Shown: positions 1 through 7,526 of the stretch, piece by piece
Position numbering within the stretch: position 1 is the stretch's first letter
How the letters are laid out: each line of letters opens with the position of its first letter
Assembly: GCA_016714565.1 (NCBI GenBank)
Contig: JADKDM010000032.1
Location: forward strand, 1-14,992
Direction of reading: 5' to 3'
Source of the DNA: Candidatus Villigracilis propinquus
GTDB taxonomy: Bacteria; Chloroflexota; Anaerolineae; Anaerolineales; Villigracilaceae
DNA length: 14,992 bases
The notes under the pieces: model-generated
The model's input: the letters and a program-made list of their open reading frames with translations, nothing else
The model's database searches: none
Told to the model about the DNA's origin: nothing
Translations under genes and position numbers: made by a program

Positions 1-15
1 TGAAGATTTCGTCAT
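1..15 (-). CDS. 5' end of an unidentified gene (partial, runs off the left edge)
   Basis: On the minus strand an ATG at 15-13 opens a frame reading M-T-K-S-S before the window ends. It is preceded by a full AGGAGG Shine-Dalgarno sequence (complement of 23-28) with a 7-base spacer, which is why I call it a real start despite only five codons. A plausible promoter lies just upstream. Nothing can be said about its product. It is divergent from the small membrane protein gene at 138. Confidence 0.55.
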
Positions 16-49
16 AAGTTTCCCTCCTGTACGGAGTCACGGTGTGCCT

Positions 50-84
50 GACGTAGATTTTACCCGTAAATGGACGATGGACAA
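50..84 (-). promoter_or_regulatory. Candidate sigma-70-type promoter for the leftward partial gene
   Basis: On the minus strand TTGTCC (84-79) and TAAAAT (62-57) are separated by 16 bases. Transcription would begin near position 50 and give a leader of about 35 bases carrying the AGGAGG site. The -35 box overlaps a short heptamer array (70-97). Confidence 0.35.
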
Positions 85-97
85 CAGACCATTGACC
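70..97. repeat. Short degenerate 7-bp tandem array
   Basis: Four consecutive 7-mers can be read: ATGGACG, ATGGACA, ACAGACC, ATTGACC. The first pair and last pair are also roughly complementary (ATGG versus CCAT), so the block is both periodic and weakly palindromic. It lies between two divergent genes. Confidence 0.45.
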
Positions 98-102
98 ATA
101 GT

Positions 103-131
103 TTCATTATTCGCCCTTCAAGGCTTATAAT
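103..131 (+). promoter_or_regulatory. Promoter with consensus -10, positioned for a leaderless mRNA
   Basis: A perfect TATAAT lies at 126-131. The -35 is weak (TTCATT, 103-108, 17-base spacer). Only six bases separate the -10 from the ATG at 138, so the expected transcription start falls on or next to the start codon, and there is no SD sequence. Confidence 0.5.
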
Positions 132-137
132 CCTTCA

Positions 138-458
138 ATGACAACCACCCCCGTAAAACCCACAAGACGAACCTATTTTGGCATTGTCGCCTTTCTGACA
201 AGCCTGCTCGCTGTGATGGCGATCGGGTCAAACCTTGGCGTTTCGCAAATGAACATCACGCCGCAGGAGTTCAACCAATTGAACTCCATCACGGCCTTGT
301 TCTACTGCATCCTCACCCCTTTGGCGTTTGCTCTGGGCGTGTTCGGATTTATCTTCAAGAATGATTTCAAAATTCTGTCAGGGCTGGCAATGGCAGTGGT
401 CACTGTCCCATTTTTGGTGATCGCATTCAGTTTGTACTCTTCTTTTACTGCGAATTAA
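138..458 (+). CDS. Small three-TM membrane protein of unknown function
   Basis: 106 residues. A short polar N-terminus with basic residues (K7, R10, R11) is followed by three hydrophobic stretches at about residues 12-30, 51-73 and 78-100, with a polar loop between the first two (TPQEFNQLN around 41-49). I do not recognise a named family; it looks like the small DUF4190-like or generic integral membrane proteins common in bacteria. No signal-peptidase or lipobox motif is seen. The ATG has no SD but lies six bases after a perfect TATAAT, suggesting leaderless translation. It converges on the alcohol dehydrogenase gene with only 37 bases between stop codons. Confidence 0.7.
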   Translation: MTTTPVKPTRRTYFGIVAFLTSLLAVMAIGSNLGVSQMNITPQEFNQLNSITALFYCILTPLAFALGVFGFIFKNDFKILSGLAMAVVTVPFLVIAFSLYSSFTAN

Positions 459-465
459 ACCGCTC

Positions 466-493
466 ACTTTTTACTTTTCACGTTTCACTTTTT
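466..493. repeat. 7-bp tandem array between convergent genes
   Basis: Four 7-mers in register: ACTTTTT, ACTTTTC, ACGTTTC, ACTTTTT. The array fills almost the entire 37-base gap between the convergent stop codons at 458 and 496. No intrinsic terminator hairpin is present here. Confidence 0.55.
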
Positions 494-495
494 AC

Positions 496-1449
496 CTATC
501 CCTTGATATCTACCAACACCTTCAACACTCCAGGCTGGGCGGCTTTTTCAAAGGCCTTGAGCGCATCCTTCAAGCTATATTCCTCCGCGATCAACACGGT
601 GGGGTCAACTTCGCGTTTCTCCATGAGACGCAGGGCAGGCTCAAAGGGACCGCAGCGTGAGCCAATGATATTGATCTCATCCACGACAATGGAGGAGAAA
701 TTCACGGTCACATCCCCCTTGTAGGTGGATTTCATCACCAGCGTCCCACGCGGACGAATGGCTTTTCGGGCGAGATTGAATCCTTCGGAGGAGCCGGTCA
801 CTTCTACGACGATGTCCCATTTATGGGGCTGTATCTCCGCTTCGGAAGTGATGCGGATCCCTCTTGCTGTGAGCAGGTTCTGTTGCAGGGAGTGACGCGC
901 CACGACGTGCAGGTCACAGCCGGTCAGCGCGAGAGTCTGCGCGATCAACTGTCCCAGCCTGCCAGCGCCAACCACGAGGACTCGGTCTGTCGGCTTGATC
1001 TGGATTTGCTGTTGAATTTCCAGCGCGGCGGCGAGCGGTTCGGCAAAGACGGCCATTTCATCAGGCACAGAGTCCGGTACGCGGTGTAAATTCTCAAGCG
1101 GCAGGGTGGTATATTCGGCAAAAATGCCATCGCGATTGGCAATGCCAAGTACGGTGCGATTCTCGCAATGCGTGGAGCGTCCGTTGCGGCAGGCTTCGCA
1201 GAGTCCGCACACAGCGTTGATATCGCCCACTACGCGGGAACCAAGCCAGGCTGAGTCTGAAGCGTCCACTACTTCGCCTACAAATTCGTGTCCCAAAATC
1301 CCTGTGTAGGGATAATATCCTTTTACCAGTTCAAGGTCTGTACTGCAAATGCCAGCTTTGCGAATTTTGATCAATGCTTCGTCCGGTTTCTTCGGCTGCG
1401 GTACATCCCTCATGGATATTTGGTTATTTTCAAGCCATACTGCCTGCAT
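496..1449 (-). CDS. Zinc-dependent MDR alcohol dehydrogenase family protein
   Basis: About 317 residues, a medium-chain dehydrogenase/reductase that would oxidise an alcohol or polyol with NAD(P). Numbering from the upstream ATG at 1455: catalytic-zinc ligands Cys37 (GICSTD) and His56-Glu57 (GHEF), four structural-zinc cysteines at 83, 86, 89 and 97, and a Rossmann glycine motif GAGRLG at 163-168. I place the start at the second ATG (1449, M-Q-A-V-W) because GGAG at 1460-1457 is 7 bases from it but only 1 base from the ATG at 1455; MxAVW is also a typical MDR start. The upstream ATG would overlap the diguanylate cyclase stop as ATGA. It is the last gene of a three-gene minus-strand operon. 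Substrate cannot be told; it resembles the threonine/sorbitol dehydrogenase branch and is on the short side (family usually 330-350). Confidence 0.88.
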   Translation of the reverse strand: MQAVWLENNQISMRDVPQPKKPDEALIKIRKAGICSTDLELVKGYYPYTGILGHEFVGEVVDASDSAWLGSRVVGDINAVCGLCEACRNGRSTHCENRTVLGIANRDGIFAEYTTLPLENLHRVPDSVPDEMAVFAEPLAAALEIQQQIQIKPTDRVLVVGAGRLGQLIAQTLALTGCDLHVVARHSLQQNLLTARGIRITSEAEIQPHKWDIVVEVTGSSEGFNLARKAIRPRGTLVMKSTYKGDVTVNFSSIVVDEINIIGSRCGPFEPALRLMEKREVDPTVLIAEEYSLKDALKAFEKAAQPGVLKVLVDIKG

Positions 1450-1451
1450 CG

Positions 1452-3053
1452 TCATTCTCCGTTGTTCCAGACACTGATCTTATTTCGTCCCGCATGTTTT
1501 ACAGAATACATGGCACGGTCGGCATGATCCATCAGCACGTCAATATTTTTACAGGATTCATCGTACATTGCCACGCCCACGCTCACGGTCACTTTCAGAT
1601 CACTCTCGTCGAACTTTTCACCGGTCGTCATTTCAAACAAACGTCCTGCTTCTGAAAGATTTACACTCTCCACAAGTTTACATAAACGGGCTGCCGCTTG
1701 CACGGCCTGCTCCTTCCCGGTGCCTGGCAACCCAACGATAAACTCTTCACCGCCCAACCTGCCAATGATATCCATTTCCCGCAGCGATGACTTACACTGA
1801 GCCGCAACAAGCTTCAAGACAAGATCCCCCACCTGGTGCCCAAATTTGTCATTGAATTTCTTGAATTCATCCACATCCATGATAATAATGGAGAGTTGTT
1901 GTTTATACCTTTTTGCACGGTTAAATTCGATCTCTGCCATCTCAAAAAACTTACGGCGTGTCAGCGTGCCGGTTAAGGGGTCTGTATCTGCCAGATGTTG
2001 GATCGTGGAAAAGAGACGCGAATTTTCGATGGCAACGGCAGCATGGGACGCAAGCAGCTCCAGCAGGTATTGATCTTCCTTTGTGTAGGCATCTTCCTTG
2101 TAGGATTGCGTTGAGATCATTCCCACCACTTTTCCATGCAGGATCATAGGCACAGCCAGGATCGACTGTATGGATTCGCACTGATCCTGCTCGTTGCTTC
2201 CATAAAACTCAAAATTAATTCCGCTTGCATCCATCTGCTCGATACTGTTGAATAGCAGCGACTTCTGGTCGTGGACAATTCTTCCGGCCATGCCATGGTC
2301 TGCAAAATATTTTTCAGTTGCCACCCGTTTACGTGGAAATTCAATGGCGTAGATCGGCACGATCTCGTTCGTCTGAGCATCGTATCCGTCGATTACAAAG
2401 TCATCACAGGACATTACTTTTTCAACGGTGTTGTAGACAACATTGCAAAGCTCTTCCATATCCAGGCTGGCGCTGATGGCGTGGGCGGCCTCATACATTA
2501 CCTTCAGCCGGTCAACAAGTTGAATCAGGGCTTCCTGAGCCCAAATTCTCTCCATGGCTCCGGCGCAGTGATTGGATAGGGTTTTCAGGGTTTCCAGTGA
2601 ATGTTCATTGTAAGCGTGCCAGCGATAGCTCTGAATGGAAAGTACACCGATCGTCCGCGCGCCGCTGCGGACCGGAACAAACAATTGGGAAAGTGTTCTC
2701 TGCCGCCTGTCGCCAAAGGACAGAGATGGGGCAATGTCGAAAGCATCTTCGTATAAAGATAAAAACCCATCTTCATGAATGGCTTTCAACATGTTTTCAG
2801 TGGGTTTTTCCGGAACAACGTTGTACTCGATCACCCGTTCATTATTGATCGTATCAACAGCGAGCAATGGCCGCGGTCTGCCTCCTTGCTCCGGGTCATA
2901 CAAGATCAGATAACTGGCTTCCCATCCGATCAACTCATCCGCAGCTTTTAAAATGATCTCAGCAGCCGCAGCCGTGCTTGAAGTGGAGCTTAAGTCCTTG
3001 GCCAGACGGGCATAGACCAATTCGGATTGGGAGAAAGGTGGGATATTTTCCAT
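1452..3053 (-). CDS. GAF-GAF-GGDEF diguanylate cyclase
   Basis: 533 residues with no signal peptide or transmembrane segment, so probably cytosolic. Two GAF-like sensor domains (about 15-170 and 185-348) precede a GGDEF domain (about 355-530). The cyclase domain has DPLTG (358-362), the metal-binding aspartate in MDVDEFKKFND (D393), and the active-site signature GGEEF (434-438). An RxxD inhibitory site (R425-D428) lies five residues before it, so the enzyme should make c-di-GMP from GTP and be product-inhibited. What the GAF domains sense is not visible. The ATG at 3053 has no clear SD; it lies 38 bases after the methyltransferase stop, suggesting co-transcription. Its stop overlaps the possible upstream ATG of the dehydrogenase. 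Confidence 0.92.
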   Translation of the reverse strand: MENIPPFSQSELVYARLAKDLSSTSSTAAAAEIILKAADELIGWEASYLILYDPEQGGRPRPLLAVDTINNERVIEYNVVPEKPTENMLKAIHEDGFLSLYEDAFDIAPSLSFGDRRQRTLSQLFVPVRSGARTIGVLSIQSYRWHAYNEHSLETLKTLSNHCAGAMERIWAQEALIQLVDRLKVMYEAAHAISASLDMEELCNVVYNTVEKVMSCDDFVIDGYDAQTNEIVPIYAIEFPRKRVATEKYFADHGMAGRIVHDQKSLLFNSIEQMDASGINFEFYGSNEQDQCESIQSILAVPMILHGKVVGMISTQSYKEDAYTKEDQYLLELLASHAAVAIENSRLFSTIQHLADTDPLTGTLTRRKFFEMAEIEFNRAKRYKQQLSIIIMDVDEFKKFNDKFGHQVGDLVLKLVAAQCKSSLREMDIIGRLGGEEFIVGLPGTGKEQAVQAAARLCKLVESVNLSEAGRLFEMTTGEKFDESDLKVTVSVGVAMYDESCKNIDVLMDHADRAMYSVKHAGRNKISVWNNGE

Positions 3054-3091
3054 ATTTTTTCGTTCAATTCTAACCCCATGTTGGTCAAAAA

Positions 3092-3868
3092 CTACCCGCT
3101 GTTCCTTTGCCTGACAGATTCGTATGTTATCAATGCCGTGGCAATTGAAACGTTCAGCGAGTTCACTCTGCCCAGCATGGGAATTTTTACTTTAATATCC
3201 GCGTTCTGCATCCAGAAATCGGTCAGACCTTCATCCTCTGTTCCGACTGCTATCGCGATGGGCTCACGCAAATCAACGTCGGTATACAGCACTTCAGCAG
3301 ATGGCGTCGCCGCAAGCACGCGCATCTTTCTTGATCTGAGCCATGCCAGCGCAGTGGACGACTCAGCCTCGACGGTGGGTACCGCAAAGACCGCGCCGCG
3401 ACTGGCGCGGATGACGTTGGGATTCCACAAGTCCACACGCGGGTCGCAGACGATGACCGCGTCCACATGGGCGGCATCTGCTGTGCGAAGAATTGCGCCC
3501 AGATTGCCGGGTTTCTCCACAGACTCAGCCACGATCACCAGCGGGGATGCGGATACTCTCAATTCGTCCATTGTAGTTTTTGGAGTGGGGAAAATCCCCA
3601 ACCAGCCGTCGGGGTTGTCACGGTAAGACATCTTCTCGAATACGGCGCGGCTGACGGTGGTTATCTCAGCGTTGGGAAAGTCAATAGATCGGCTGGCAAG
3701 TTCAGGCGCGGTCAGAAGCGACTGCGGTTTGAGTCCAGAGCCGAGGGCCAGAGTCAACTCATCGAAGCCTTCCACAAGGATCAATCCGTCACGCTGACGC
3801 TGGCGTTTATCCTCGCGGAGTTTTACGATGTATTTTACTTTCGGGTTTTGCAGGCTGATGATGTCCAA
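3092..3868 (-). CDS. SpoU/TrmH-family RNA 2'-O-ribose methyltransferase
   Basis: 258 residues from a TTG at 3868 (M-D-I-I-S-L-Q-N-P-K). The N-terminal part (about 1-95) resembles the SpoU substrate-binding domain. The C-terminal SPOUT domain has motif 1 EKPGNLGAILRTADA (118-132, with Asn122 and Arg128), motif 2 IAVGTEDEGL (206-215) and motif 3 around GRVNSLNVS (233-241). SAM-dependent methylation of a ribose in rRNA or tRNA is expected; RlmB/TsnR-like, exact target unknown. The frame is open to another TTG at 3889, but the family usually begins close to SLQNPKVK and neither start has a strong SD. It is the first gene of the operon with the diguanylate cyclase and dehydrogenase. Motif 3 has Asn where many relatives have Glu before SLNVS. 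Confidence 0.88.
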   Translation of the reverse strand: MDIISLQNPKVKYIVKLREDKRQRQRDGLILVEGFDELTLALGSGLKPQSLLTAPELASRSIDFPNAEITTVSRAVFEKMSYRDNPDGWLGIFPTPKTTMDELRVSASPLVIVAESVEKPGNLGAILRTADAAHVDAVIVCDPRVDLWNPNVIRASRGAVFAVPTVEAESSTALAWLRSRKMRVLAATPSAEVLYTDVDLREPIAIAVGTEDEGLTDFWMQNADIKVKIPMLGRVNSLNVSIATALITYESVRQRNSG

Positions 3869-4078
3869 TGAAATTCTTTTCCAGTGCAATTGTTTATTTT
3901 TAATTTGTTTCGTTGCTTCAACCCACCCATTACAATATTAGGTGATTGAAATTTTACTTTAATATCAATTTTGGGGATAGAGAAGGAACAGCGCCTTACA
4001 TGGTTGTAGCGAAGCCGGTTTAATCGATCGTCCAGCGATAGTGTCAGGGGGCCAGGCTAGTCTCGGATTGCTTCGCCT

Positions 4079-4106
4079 TTGATTTGCTTGTTTTTTTTGT
4101 TATTAT
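4079..4106 (+). promoter_or_regulatory. Candidate sigma-70-type promoter for the creatininase-like gene
   Basis: TTGATT (4079-4084) and TATTAT (4101-4106) are separated by 16 bases. The predicted start near 4113 leaves a leader of about 19 bases containing the GAGG SD. The rest of the 263-base divergent region (3869-4131) shows no gene, only a 7-bp inverted repeat GCGAAGC/GCTTCGC (4009-4015 and 4070-4076). Confidence 0.4.
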
Positions 4107-4131
4107 GAAATAAAAAAATTCGAGGTATATA

Positions 4132-5310
4132 TTGACTACACGAAGCTCAACTTTTTTCAATTACGATTCACTTACCTGGGATGCTGTTGCGGAATTACCG
4201 CGTGATACGCCGCTGGTTCTGCCCCTCGGTTCAGGATATAACCTCAGCCTGCTCGCTGACCAATTAAGCAATCCTACCCGCATCGGAATCCTGCCAGCCT
4301 TCCCGTTCGGCTGGCGCGGCAGTGGACTGGAATTGCCCGAGCCGATCTTCTTTCAATACCTCACCAACTTGATGGACAGTTTGCGTGACGATGGGTTCAC
4401 AAGAGTCTACTGCCTCGCGCCGCAAGGGATTGACCCGCAAAGCGCATTCCTCAATCAACACTCTCCATTCATCCTCCGACAGGCACATCCATCAACGAGT
4501 CAGATGCAGATTTTTCTGCCGCCTGGCAGCGAGCGCGGCAAGGTTATCCTTATTCCGATCGGTCATACAGAGCAGCACGGATACCACCTCCCTCTTTGCG
4601 TGGATACAGTCATTATTGAAGCCATAGCAAATGGAACAACCAAATTAGTGCCTACACGCAGTTGGTCAATGCCTGTTATGCCTTACGGAGTCAGCACGCA
4701 TCGCTCATCTTTTGCGGCCACGTTGAATGCTGGCGGACGTGCCTTTGAAGATTTCTGGGTTGCCGTCCTTGATATCCTCGCAGCGCGCGGCTTTGACCGC
4801 TTCTATCTGATGAGCGGGCATGGCGGCAACACATCGTTTTTGGTGAATATCGTGAAATATGCGGGAGAACGTCATCGCCGCATTTTTTGCGCGACAGCAT
4901 TCCTGCACACATCAGGAAGATTCGGAGCGGAAGCATTGGATAAATACCGCACATCAAAAATAGGCGGCATGGGTCACGCGGATGAACTTGAAACGTCCTA
5001 CATGCTGCACTTACGCCCCGAACAATGTCAGATGGAGCGAGTAGTGGACGAAACAGATTTCATTGCCACGCCAGATTATTACATGGACTGGATCGAAGGC
5101 GGTTCTCTGGTTGCCAACCCGCCCTGGGATGATGACACCAAAACAGGCGCGTACGGGGCAGGAAGCCATGCCACCGCAGAGAAAGGTCGTTTATGGTTGG
5201 AGGCCGCGATCAAGGAAAAAGCTGATCACGTGGAGCAGATCCACGAACAGCACGAGAGGCGCGAAAAAAGAAGAAACGAAGGGTATGGGTTGTGGGGCAA
5301 ACATAAATAA
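4132..5310 (+). CDS. Creatininase-family metallohydrolase with a degenerate N-terminal repeat
   Basis: 392 residues, starting at TTG (4132) with GAGG six bases upstream. The catalytic creatininase-like domain occupies about 137-345: GHTEQHG (144-150; Glu147, His149), Asp158, GVSTHRSS (186-193), SGHGGN (228-233; His230) and HADELETS (282-289). These match the family's metal-binding and substrate motifs. Known members hydrolyse cyclic or linear amides (creatinine, formamides, peptide leaders). The family is usually about 240-260 residues, so this protein has about 135 extra N-terminal residues. That part mirrors the catalytic half in order: LVLPLGS, LPAFPFGW, then a helix ending DGFTRVYCLAPQG, but without any metal ligand. 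A charged tail (about 350-392, many E/K/R/H) ends the protein. It converges with the lipoprotein gene at 5316. Substrate unknown. Confidence 0.85.
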   Translation: MTTRSSTFFNYDSLTWDAVAELPRDTPLVLPLGSGYNLSLLADQLSNPTRIGILPAFPFGWRGSGLELPEPIFFQYLTNLMDSLRDDGFTRVYCLAPQGIDPQSAFLNQHSPFILRQAHPSTSQMQIFLPPGSERGKVILIPIGHTEQHGYHLPLCVDTVIIEAIANGTTKLVPTRSWSMPVMPYGVSTHRSSFAATLNAGGRAFEDFWVAVLDILAARGFDRFYLMSGHGGNTSFLVNIVKYAGERHRRIFCATAFLHTSGRFGAEALDKYRTSKIGGMGHADELETSYMLHLRPEQCQMERVVDETDFIATPDYYMDWIEGGSLVANPPWDDDTKTGAYGAGSHATAEKGRLWLEAAIKEKADHVEQIHEQHERREKRRNEGYGLWGKHK

Positions 5311-5315
5311 AGCGG

Positions 5316-6017
5316 CTATTGCACGTCGAAATATATCTCCATTGCACAAAAGGCCGTACTTCCGACTCGCAGCGACCAGGTTGACGCATAACTCCCGGAT
5401 GCTTTAGGCGCTTTGAATAAGACTTTAAACGTAACAAGGCTGCCCCGGCCAATGGTCGAAGAAAGGTCTTGAATCTTTTTTCCGCTTTGCCAATAGCCGC
5501 TCAAGTAAACAAAATCGATGGTAGTACTGGTCCAAACCTTGTTTCCTGTGTTCACCACGGTCCAGTAGGCGGTGAACTCCTCGCCAGGTTTATACTGAGT
5601 TCCTCTGGGTGTGACGGAACGGACCCCGCAAGTCCACGGCTGGTTGGTGAAAACGGCATTGTTCGGATTATTCTCCTGGCCGCCACTGATTCCGAGAGAA
5701 TCGGAAGTTACCACAAATGAAGGGTCGATTGTTTCGATTGGAATATCAAAGTCAGGCGTTGGTGTGAAAAGTGAAAAAGGAGTTGCTGTAAAGGGGGCAG
5801 CGATGAGCGTTGATATAGGCACACTCGTCCGGGTTGGCGTTACAGTTGGAGGCAGGGCGGATGCCGTTTGGGTTTGCGCGACAGCAGCAGTCTCAGCAAT
5901 GGTTGTACCCAACGGATTTACTTCGACAGGGGAAGCAGGTGACTGAAGTACACAGGCTGACAGAAAAAGCGCCAGGACAAATCCGCCAATGACATTTTTA
6001 CGAAAAGTAAATCTCAC
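5316..6017 (-). CDS. Lipoprotein with C-terminal Nbr1-FW (Ig-like) domain
   Basis: 233 residues starting at GTG (6017), with AGGAG (6027-6023) five bases upstream. The N-terminus is a lipoprotein signal peptide with lipobox LSAC (lipidated Cys22). A Thr/Pro/Ala-rich linker (about 40-95) leads to a beta-rich domain at about 127-233. The features YWTVVNTGNKVW (151-162), a proline-containing strand pair and a final W214 strand match the Nbr1 four-tryptophan-type Ig-like domain often found in Anaerolineae surface lipoproteins. Cys130 and Cys224 could form a disulfide. It should be anchored on the outer face of the cytoplasmic membrane and is probably a binding or structural module rather than an enzyme. 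It follows the mttB-like gene by 24 bases, so they are likely co-transcribed. Its stop lies 5 bases from the convergent creatininase-like gene. Confidence 0.85.
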   Translation of the reverse strand: MRFTFRKNVIGGFVLALFLSACVLQSPASPVEVNPLGTTIAETAAVAQTQTASALPPTVTPTRTSVPISTLIAAPFTATPFSLFTPTPDFDIPIETIDPSFVVTSDSLGISGGQENNPNNAVFTNQPWTCGVRSVTPRGTQYKPGEEFTAYWTVVNTGNKVWTSTTIDFVYLSGYWQSGKKIQDLSSTIGRGSLVTFKVLFKAPKASGSYASTWSLRVGSTAFCAMEIYFDVQ

Positions 6018-6041
6018 ATCTGCTCCTTGTAACCTAATTCA

Positions 6042-7457
6042 TCAAGGCTTGTATTTCTTGATGAACTCCTCACCTTTGCCAATGAAGTCTTCAAAATCTT
6101 CGGGAGCAGTCGCAGACGCCATCAGATCCTGCGTTTTCTGGCGCAAGACCTGGCGTGCTGGCGGTGCGCCAGCATCCTGCCATTTTTCCATGCTGTAGCG
6201 CGGATACACGCCGCTGACATAATATCCGGTCTTGTAATTCTTGAGCGTGGACGGCTGGTTGAGGAAGCTCTTGCCGGGGCCGACTTTGGCGATCTCCTCC
6301 ACAGCGGAGTTGACATCGTCCAACTGGAAGCCGTTGTGAATGCGCAAGGCCTGGTCAATGATCTCGTGAGTGTGGACAAAGGTGGTTGGCGAGATGGACT
6401 TCGAGCCGAGGGAATCTCCAATGAACGGAGCCAAGTGTCCGTTTGAGAGAAGAAGCGCGAGGGTGTTCATCCAATAGGTATCGGCGGCGATCAAATCCAT
6501 GCCCCAGCCTGTACCGCTTCCGGATGTTGAGCAGTGCGGGATACCGTAAAACTTCATCATCTCAGAACAGGCCACGCTGATGAGGATGCTTTGCGGGTCG
6601 TAAAAGTTGAGCATGGTGCGCATGTCAAAATAAACGGGCAGCATGCCGAGTAGAATGGGTGCGCCTTTTTTGATGGTCTGGCTGATAACAAGGCCAGCAA
6701 GTAATTCAGCCATGAGGAGCGTGAGTGTACCAGCGGGAGTCAGCGGCGTGGAAGCGCCCGCCATGCTGTAGTTCGAGAAGATGATCGGCAGGCCGCGCTC
6801 GATGGCGACCTTCATTTTGTCCACAGTGCCCGCGTTCATCACCAGCGGACTGACGGGATTGAAGTATGGAATGATGAATGGCTTGCTGCCCAAATCACCG
6901 TGAAGCATCTCGAACATTTGCATCACATCAGGAAATTTATTTTCATCAGAAACGAGGAGAACCAAAGGTTTGGTGGTGTTGGCAATATGTTCAAGTGAGC
7001 CGTACAGGTCACCCAACTCTTCTGGCACATCACGCACGATGCCGACCGTGGAAATGACGTCGTAATGCTTCAGGCTTGAACCCAGGCGCACGAGGTCGCG
7101 GAAATTTTCACGCTTGAAAATTTCGAGCGTCTCATCAACGGGGTTCTGGTAAAACAACGCGGTAACGCCAACCCCAAAACGCAGACGATCCTCGCCTAAC
7201 TTCAGCTTATGTTCGCCGCGACGGTCATAGATATCGATCGTCTTCGGCGCGGACTTGATCGCATCCTCCACCACTTCGGGCGGGAATTTGATAATACGAT
7301 CCTGTGATTTCAGTCCAAGTTTCCATTCCAGCATTTGTAAAATGGATGGAGAGTCAACCCGCACGCCTGTTTCGCTTAACACTTTCAGGACATTGCGGTG
7401 CGCTTCCTGTATTTGCTCTTCATTCATCATGGTTAATCGCGGGCGGACGTTATTCAT
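6042..7457 (-). CDS. MttB-family (non-pyrrolysine) trimethylamine methyltransferase-like protein
   Basis: 471 residues, close to the usual MttB length. The ATG at 7457 has AGGAG (7470-7466) eight bases upstream. The N-terminal RPRLTMMNEEQIQEAHRN and ETGVRVDS segments, the central NPVSPL and SNYSMAGASTPLT segments, and the late GIPHCSTSGSGTGWGMD segment (305-321) are typical of the superfamily. The family transfers a methyl group from a quaternary or tertiary amine to a corrinoid protein. The frame is continuous and ends in TGA, with no in-frame amber codon, so it belongs to the Pyl-less branch that includes glycine betaine, proline betaine and carnitine demethylases. No corrinoid protein, corrinoid methyltransferase or reductive activator is in the window. 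It precedes the Nbr1 lipoprotein, and the creatininase-like gene faces the pair. Substrate unknown. Confidence 0.88.
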   Translation of the reverse strand: MNNVRPRLTMMNEEQIQEAHRNVLKVLSETGVRVDSPSILQMLEWKLGLKSQDRIIKFPPEVVEDAIKSAPKTIDIYDRRGEHKLKLGEDRLRFGVGVTALFYQNPVDETLEIFKRENFRDLVRLGSSLKHYDVISTVGIVRDVPEELGDLYGSLEHIANTTKPLVLLVSDENKFPDVMQMFEMLHGDLGSKPFIIPYFNPVSPLVMNAGTVDKMKVAIERGLPIIFSNYSMAGASTPLTPAGTLTLLMAELLAGLVISQTIKKGAPILLGMLPVYFDMRTMLNFYDPQSILISVACSEMMKFYGIPHCSTSGSGTGWGMDLIAADTYWMNTLALLLSNGHLAPFIGDSLGSKSISPTTFVHTHEIIDQALRIHNGFQLDDVNSAVEEIAKVGPGKSFLNQPSTLKNYKTGYYVSGVYPRYSMEKWQDAGAPPARQVLRQKTQDLMASATAPEDFEDFIGKGEEFIKKYKP

Positions 7458-7488
7458 AAATACATCTCCTCGATTTCTATTTTACAGT

Positions 7489-7521
7489 AAAAAAACATCC
7501 CCCGGTTTTATTCGGGGGATG
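7489..7521 (-). terminator. Intrinsic terminator after the RIO kinase gene
   Basis: A perfect 9-bp stem (CATCCCCCG at 7496-7504 with CGGGGGATG at 7513-7521, 8-base loop) is followed on the minus strand by seven consecutive T residues (complement of 7489-7495). It lies 5 bases downstream of the kinase stop and only 31 bases upstream of the mttB-like start codon. Confidence 0.9.
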
Positions 7522-7526
7522 TGAGG

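Noticed and set aside
4000..4024. Seven-codon ORF (ATG at 4000) in the divergent spacer
   Set aside because: The AAGGA upstream is too far (about 12 bases) and the frame is too short to support.
6042..7457. Pyrrolysine (amber read-through) in the mttB-like gene
   Set aside because: The frame is uninterrupted, no TAG occurs in it, and it ends in TGA at the expected family length, so this is the Pyl-less branch.
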